From contig NZ_CAADXO010000064.1 of assembly GCF_900753045.1 (NCBI RefSeq), forward strand, positions 1 through 11,330: a stretch of 11,330 nt of DNA, given 5' to 3'. Below the pieces are notes generated by a model. It worked only from the letters and a program-made list of their open reading frames with translations, was not told the DNA's origin and did no database searches. This DNA comes from an uncultured Phascolarctobacterium sp. GTDB lineage: Bacteria > Bacillota > Negativicutes > Acidaminococcales > Acidaminococcaceae. The position numbers and the translations under genes are program-made. Positions 8,299 through 11,330 of this stretch are shown in pieces (the stretch's first letter is position 1; each line of letters begins with the position of its first letter).

Positions 8299-9454
8299 CA
8301 AACAATTTGAAACAGCAAAAATGTGCCTAAAGGTAGTTACACCTATAAATATTGCTGACGGTATAGTGTTGGGCGCTAAGGATTATTTGTATGATAGCAG
8401 AAGGCAGAAGGTATATTTTTTGAATCTGCATCAATGGCATATGTTTATTTATAAGCATATGCTGTTGGAAAAATATGAAAGCTATCTTGCAAATTTTAGG
8501 GATAAACAGAGCTTGTTGGAATGGCTTCGGATGCAGGGATATGATATAGATGATGTACGTACTGTTATAACTTCAGAAGCATTGGCAACAGTTAATCTGA
8601 TGGATAGCGAAAGGAAGAAAACGCTCAATGATATTAACAGACATATTCAGCAGCCTGATGGAAGTCTATATGTTCCGGGAAGCAGCATAAAAGGCGTGTT
8701 TAGAACAGCGATTTTGTATAGTCTTTTGCAGAAAAGACAGGATATTAAGGTTAAATATTGGCGGCAGATTCAGGAAAAAATTAGCAGCAATTATTTTAAA
8801 CCTTATAGAGATTTCAATAAACTGATCAGTGATTTGGAAAATGAATTATTGCATACTTTACGTTTGTTGGATGGCAATATTCGCAGTAATAATGCGGTCT
8901 GCAGCGCAATGCGTGGTTTGCAGGTTAGTGATACTTATGCGAGTCGGAATATGCAGACAGCTATTTTGCAAAAAGTTGATGGCGGATTTGATAAATTTGG
9001 CAAGGCTTCTCCCAAAAAACTTCCGATTTTCAGAGAATGCATGCTTCCCGAAGCAGAGTTGTTCTTTGATGTAAAGATTGAAAAGGCTGTTATGAACACC
9101 ATTGCCATTAACAGCGTTGACGATTTGTTGAAGGCAACGCACAGCTTTTTTGCGGCGGTGACAGATTTGCTGCAACAGGCGTTTGGAAAAGAGTATCAAG
9201 AAGCATTTCAAGGTGTAGCAGCCGGCAATATGTTCCTTGGCGGCAATACAGGCTTTTTGAGTAAAACTCTTTTAGCTATGTTGGCTCCGGATAAAGATAC
9301 TGCCAAAAATACAATCAAGGTATTGCTGGACAAAAGCTTTAAAACTCACAAGCATTTACTGCGCGATAAGATTATTGCACCGCGTACTCTTAAATGTACA
9401 AATTATAATGGTAAGCTGATGCTGATGGGAGTTGCGGAGGTGCGCAAAGTATGA
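8291..9454 (+). CDS. csm5: Type III-A CRISPR subunit Csm5 (RAMP, Cas7 group)
   Basis: The RAMP protein that caps the 3' end of the crRNA in the Csm complex; in the staphylococcal system it also recruits host nucleases for crRNA trimming. The 387-aa protein has a first RAMP motif near the N-terminus (VVTPINIADG), YVPGSSIKGVFR at 127-138, and a glycine-rich GGNTGFLSKT at 317-326, all typical of Csm5. The ATG lies inside the last codons of csm4 (8-nt overlap), with only a weak GGGG ribosome binding site 7 nt upstream, which suggests translational coupling. The stop overlaps the cas6 start by 4 nt. The sequence between the motifs is divergent, as is normal for this subunit. Confidence 0.94.
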   Translation: MNSKQFETAKMCLKVVTPINIADGIVLGAKDYLYDSRRQKVYFLNLHQWHMFIYKHMLLEKYESYLANFRDKQSLLEWLRMQGYDIDDVRTVITSEALATVNLMDSERKKTLNDINRHIQQPDGSLYVPGSSIKGVFRTAILYSLLQKRQDIKVKYWRQIQEKISSNYFKPYRDFNKLISDLENELLHTLRLLDGNIRSNNAVCSAMRGLQVSDTYASRNMQTAILQKVDGGFDKFGKASPKKLPIFRECMLPEAELFFDVKIEKAVMNTIAINSVDDLLKATHSFFAAVTDLLQQAFGKEYQEAFQGVAAGNMFLGGNTGFLSKTLLAMLAPDKDTAKNTIKVLLDKSFKTHKHLLRDKIIAPRTLKCTNYNGKLMLMGVAEVRKV

Positions 9455-10212
9455 TTCGTTCATTGGAAATAAAGCTAGCTGCTCCGACAGGCGCAAAGCT
9501 CACGCAGTCTGCCTGCTCATTGTTGCACGGCGTGCTGATGGAGCATATTGACAGCACATATGCAGAGCTTTTGCATCAACAGAGCTTGCGTCCGTATAGC
9601 CAGTATCTTTATTTTGATAAGGAACGTGCCAGTGTTTACTGGCGCTTAACGGCGCTGAATAAGCAAGCAGATGATGAGTTATTGGGAGCAGCCTTTTCGC
9701 TGCCGGCAACTGTTTATCTGCAGAAAAAACAGATGGAAGTACAGCTTGTGAGCAAGGAATATCTGAAGGAGACCAGCTATGCTGAAATTGCAGAAAAATG
9801 CTTTGCACAGCCGTTAGCAGGAAAATATTTAAGCTGTAGCTTTTTGACATCCTGCAGTTTTAAAAGCGAAGGGCAATATGTAATTTTTCCTCAACCACAA
9901 TTTCTGCTTGGCAGTCTTATAAAGCGCTGGAACAGCTTTGCTGATAAGGAAAGACTGGATGCGCTTGGATTAGCACAAGATTTGGCGCAGGAAACATACG
10001 TTGCTGATTATAAACTTAGCTTGCGCTCCTTTAGTGTAGATGGTGCACGCATACCGGCATTTAGAGGCTTATATGTGTTAGGCATGAAAAATAATGTGAT
10101 GTGCAACAGGATTATCGCTATGTTGGGTGAATATGCTAATTATAGCGGTATTGGAATTAAGACTGCCTTGGGAATGGGGGCTGTTCAAACATCATTGAAT
10201 GAAAGATTTTGA
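9451..10212 (+). CDS. cas6: CRISPR pre-crRNA endoribonuclease Cas6
   Basis: Cleaves the array transcript within each repeat to release crRNAs that start with the 8-nt tag. The 253-aa protein shows the Cas6 pattern: candidate catalytic His26 in SLLHGVLM, LTSCSFKSEG leading into IFPQPQ at about 132-150, then LIKRWN (156-161), and the C-terminal glycine-rich SGIGIKTALGMG (232-243). The family usually reads SPTAF where this has LTSCSF, a small deviation. GGAGG lies 10 nt before the ATG, which overlaps the csm5 stop (ATGA). It is the last gene of the operon, and the array follows after 140 bp with no terminator between, so array readthrough from the operon is possible. The repeat's short CCCC/GGGG stem with cleavage at its 3' base would give the tag ACGGAAAT. 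Confidence 0.94.
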   Translation: MIRSLEIKLAAPTGAKLTQSACSLLHGVLMEHIDSTYAELLHQQSLRPYSQYLYFDKERASVYWRLTALNKQADDELLGAAFSLPATVYLQKKQMEVQLVSKEYLKETSYAEIAEKCFAQPLAGKYLSCSFLTSCSFKSEGQYVIFPQPQFLLGSLIKRWNSFADKERLDALGLAQDLAQETYVADYKLSLRSFSVDGARIPAFRGLYVLGMKNNVMCNRIIAMLGEYANYSGIGIKTALGMGAVQTSLNERF

Positions 10213-10352
10213 GTGAAACTGCGCCGCACCGCTTGCAGAGTGGATTTGGAGGGTGTGAGGCAGGTTCTTTTTAGGGCAAGTGGTCTGTTGGTAAGGCCTG
10301 CGCCGCAAATGGCGGGCGCAGACCTTATGGCAGGCGGACTTGCGGGGACAGG
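10213..10352 (+). promoter_or_regulatory. CRISPR leader-like region, unusually GC-rich
   Basis: A 140-bp gap between the cas6 stop and the first repeat, on the upstream side of the array as judged from the repeat tag. I count 85 of 140 bases as G or C, against 16 to 26 of 60 in sampled lines of the csm genes. Most described leaders are AT-rich, so this is odd. No clear promoter is visible. A GTG frame of 50 codons runs from 10213 into repeat 1 (TAG at 10363-10365) but has no good RBS; GC-rich DNA has few stops, so I do not call it a gene. Confidence 0.55.
10292..10327 (+). repeat. Long imperfect hairpin in the leader
   Basis: Left arm from TAAGG (10292-10296) pairs with CCTTA (10323-10327); CTGCGC (10298-10303) pairs with GCGCAG (10316-10321). 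A C/A mismatch and one bulged base interrupt the stem, and a short AAATG-type loop sits near 10307-10311. The total is about 14-15 pairs, mostly G-C. No U-tract follows on either strand, so it is not a standard intrinsic terminator. It may be a structured leader element or a copy of an extragenic palindromic repeat. Confidence 0.55.
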
Positions 10353-11330
10353 ATTTCAGAGATAGCCCCAAATTAGGGGACGGAAATCACATTATCAGCA
10401 TATGTATCAGTAGCCAATTTATTAGATTTCAGAGATAGCCCCAAATTAGGGGACGGAAATCAGCTAAATTTTTTATCTGTTCATCGCTCATTTTTTATTT
10501 CAGAGATAGCCCCAAATTAGGGGACGGAAATTATATAATTTCTTTGCTTTACGCTCATAGTGCTCAGTATTTCAGAGATAGCCCCAAATTAGGGGACGGA
10601 AATTACAAATTTCTTTTTTATTCATTTTCCATGTCCTCCAATTTCAGAGATAGCCCCAAATTAGGGGACGGAAATGTAGCTTCATGCATACAACGGACAG
10701 CCCATTGACGGGAACATTTCAGAGATAGCCCCAAATTAGGGGACGGAAATGATATTCTTATTTTCCGGATTAGCGTTATACTTTTCAATTTCAGAGATAG
10801 CCCCAAATTAGGGGACGGAAATCAAATATCTAAAGGCTCTTTATAAGTCGAACGGAACATTTCAGAGATAGCCCCAAATTAGGGGACGGAAATTTTTTCT
10901 GCAATAACAATATTTTTAGCACCTTTTGCTTCCAATTTCAGAGATAGCCCCAAATTAGGGGACGGAAATTTATCGGTATAATATCTCATGTTTCACACCT
11001 CCTTCAATTTCAGAGATAGCCCCAAATTAGGGGACGGAAATATAGTCCATTGTAAATGAATCACACGCAAAGTCAAAGAATTTCAGAGATAGCCCCAAAT
11101 TAGGGGACGGAAAGGTAACTTCTTTTTGAGTAATCATCGTTTATGGCCTCATTTCAGAGATAGCCCCAAATTAGGGGACGGAAAGGCATTGCCACTCTAA
11201 CCATGATTCGGCAATTGCCTCATTTCAGAGATAGCCCCAAATTAGGGGACGGAAAGAGTTGTTTGTCAAGCATTTTTCTATAAATATTTGATTTATTTCA
11301 GAGATAGCCCCAAATTAGGGGACGGAAAGA
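10353..11330 (+). CRISPR. CRISPR array, type III-A, 14 repeats and 13 complete spacers, open at right edge
   Basis: Fourteen near-identical 35-bp repeats start at 10353, 10426, 10497, 10569, 10641, 10716, 10788, 10859, 10935, 11007, 11080, 11151, 11222 and 11295. Spacers are 38, 36, 37, 37, 40, 37, 36, 41, 37, 38, 36, 36 and 38 bp, and all differ. Each repeat begins ATTTCAGAG, has a CCCC-AAATTA-GGGG hairpin and ends ACGGAAAT or ACGGAAAG. Cutting after the GGGG leaves an 8-nt 5' tag, and the GGGGAC junction with an 8-nt tail matches the architecture of the Staphylococcus epidermidis type III-A repeat. This sets plus-strand transcription, away from cas6. The first 34 bases are invariant in all copies; only base 35 varies. 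The array continues beyond the window, with one base of spacer 14 visible. Confidence 0.98.
11080..11329 (+). repeat. Block of four variant CRISPR repeats ending in G
   Basis: Repeats 11-14 end in G, while repeats 1-10 end in T. The change is a single step along the array, as expected when each new repeat is copied from the leader-proximal one. The G copies lie farther from the leader, so they should be older. The variable base is the last base of the crRNA tag, next to the spacer. Confidence 0.85.

Noticed and set aside
10292..10327. Leader hairpin as a transcription terminator of the csm operon
   Set aside because: No U-tract follows on either strand, and the array just after it needs transcription through or from this region.
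10213..10365. 50-codon GTG frame directly after cas6
   Set aside because: No proper ribosome binding site, ends inside repeat 1, and GC-rich DNA has few stops. No recognisable protein features.
10618..10806. Minus-strand open frame of 62 codons inside the array
   Set aside because: It is built from repeat and spacer sequence; the recurring FPSPNLGLSLK is the translated repeat. Not a gene.
11115..11221. Spacers 11 and 12 share the end GCCTC and a similar first few bases on the reverse complement
   Set aside because: About 10 of 14 positions match, which is too short to claim related protospacers.
10353..11329. A 34-bp repeat with base 35 counted as spacer
   Set aside because: Ten T in a row followed by four G is not random, and a 35-bp unit gives the 8-nt tag expected after the stem.

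Overview
This window looks chromosomal and comes from a bacterium, probably a member of the Bacillota (Firmicutes). The reasons are strong AGGAGG-type ribosome binding sites, a sigma-70-type promoter, an OpuA-type betaine transporter with a fused binding protein and permease, and a Csm-type CRISPR locus. A Negativicutes host such as a Phascolarctobacterium relative would fit, but the sequence alone cannot prove this.

Left part (138-3215, minus strand): a two-gene osmoprotectant ABC transporter operon. The promoter-proximal gene encodes a secreted or anchored glycine-betaine-binding domain fused to the permease. The second gene, starting on the base after the first gene's stop codon, encodes the ATPase with tandem CBS domains. 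A good promoter (TTGACA-N18-TAAAAT) and a perfect 10-bp inverted repeat lie upstream. Bases 1-137 hold no gene that I can support.

Middle (3216-3605): a 390-bp AT-rich divergent intergenic region carrying the transporter promoter, the dyad, a likely promoter for the CRISPR operon, and no convincing gene.

Right part (3606-10212, plus strand): a compact, apparently complete type III-A effector operon, csm1(cas10)-csm2-csm3-csm4-csm5-cas6. Consecutive genes overlap by 4 or 8 nt or are 3 nt apart, so they are probably translationally coupled. Cas10 keeps both its HD site and its GGDD cyclase site, Csm3 keeps its target-RNA-cleaving aspartate, and Cas6 keeps a candidate catalytic histidine. The machine therefore looks active: Cas6 cuts the array transcript, Csm2-5 and Cas10 assemble on the crRNA, Csm3 slices target RNA, and Cas10 cuts ssDNA and makes cyclic oligoadenylate. 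No cas1, cas2, csm6 or other CARF effector gene is in the window.

Far right (10213-11330): a GC-rich (85 of 140 bases G or C) leader-like spacer with a long imperfect hairpin, then a CRISPR array of 14 repeats of 35 bp and 13 complete spacers of 36-41 bp, running off the right edge. The repeat has a CCCC/GGGG stem followed by exactly 8 nt (ACGGAAAT or ACGGAAAG), which is the type III crRNA 5' tag, so the array is read on the plus strand. The last repeat base changes once along the array: T in repeats 1-10, G in repeats 11-14. Several spacers, read as reverse complement, look like translation-start regions (Shine-Dalgarno plus ATG), as expected if crRNAs are antisense to invader mRNAs.

Overall this is a well-known system type. 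The points worth a second look are the spacer content, the tag polymorphism, the odd leader and the missing effector and adaptation genes.
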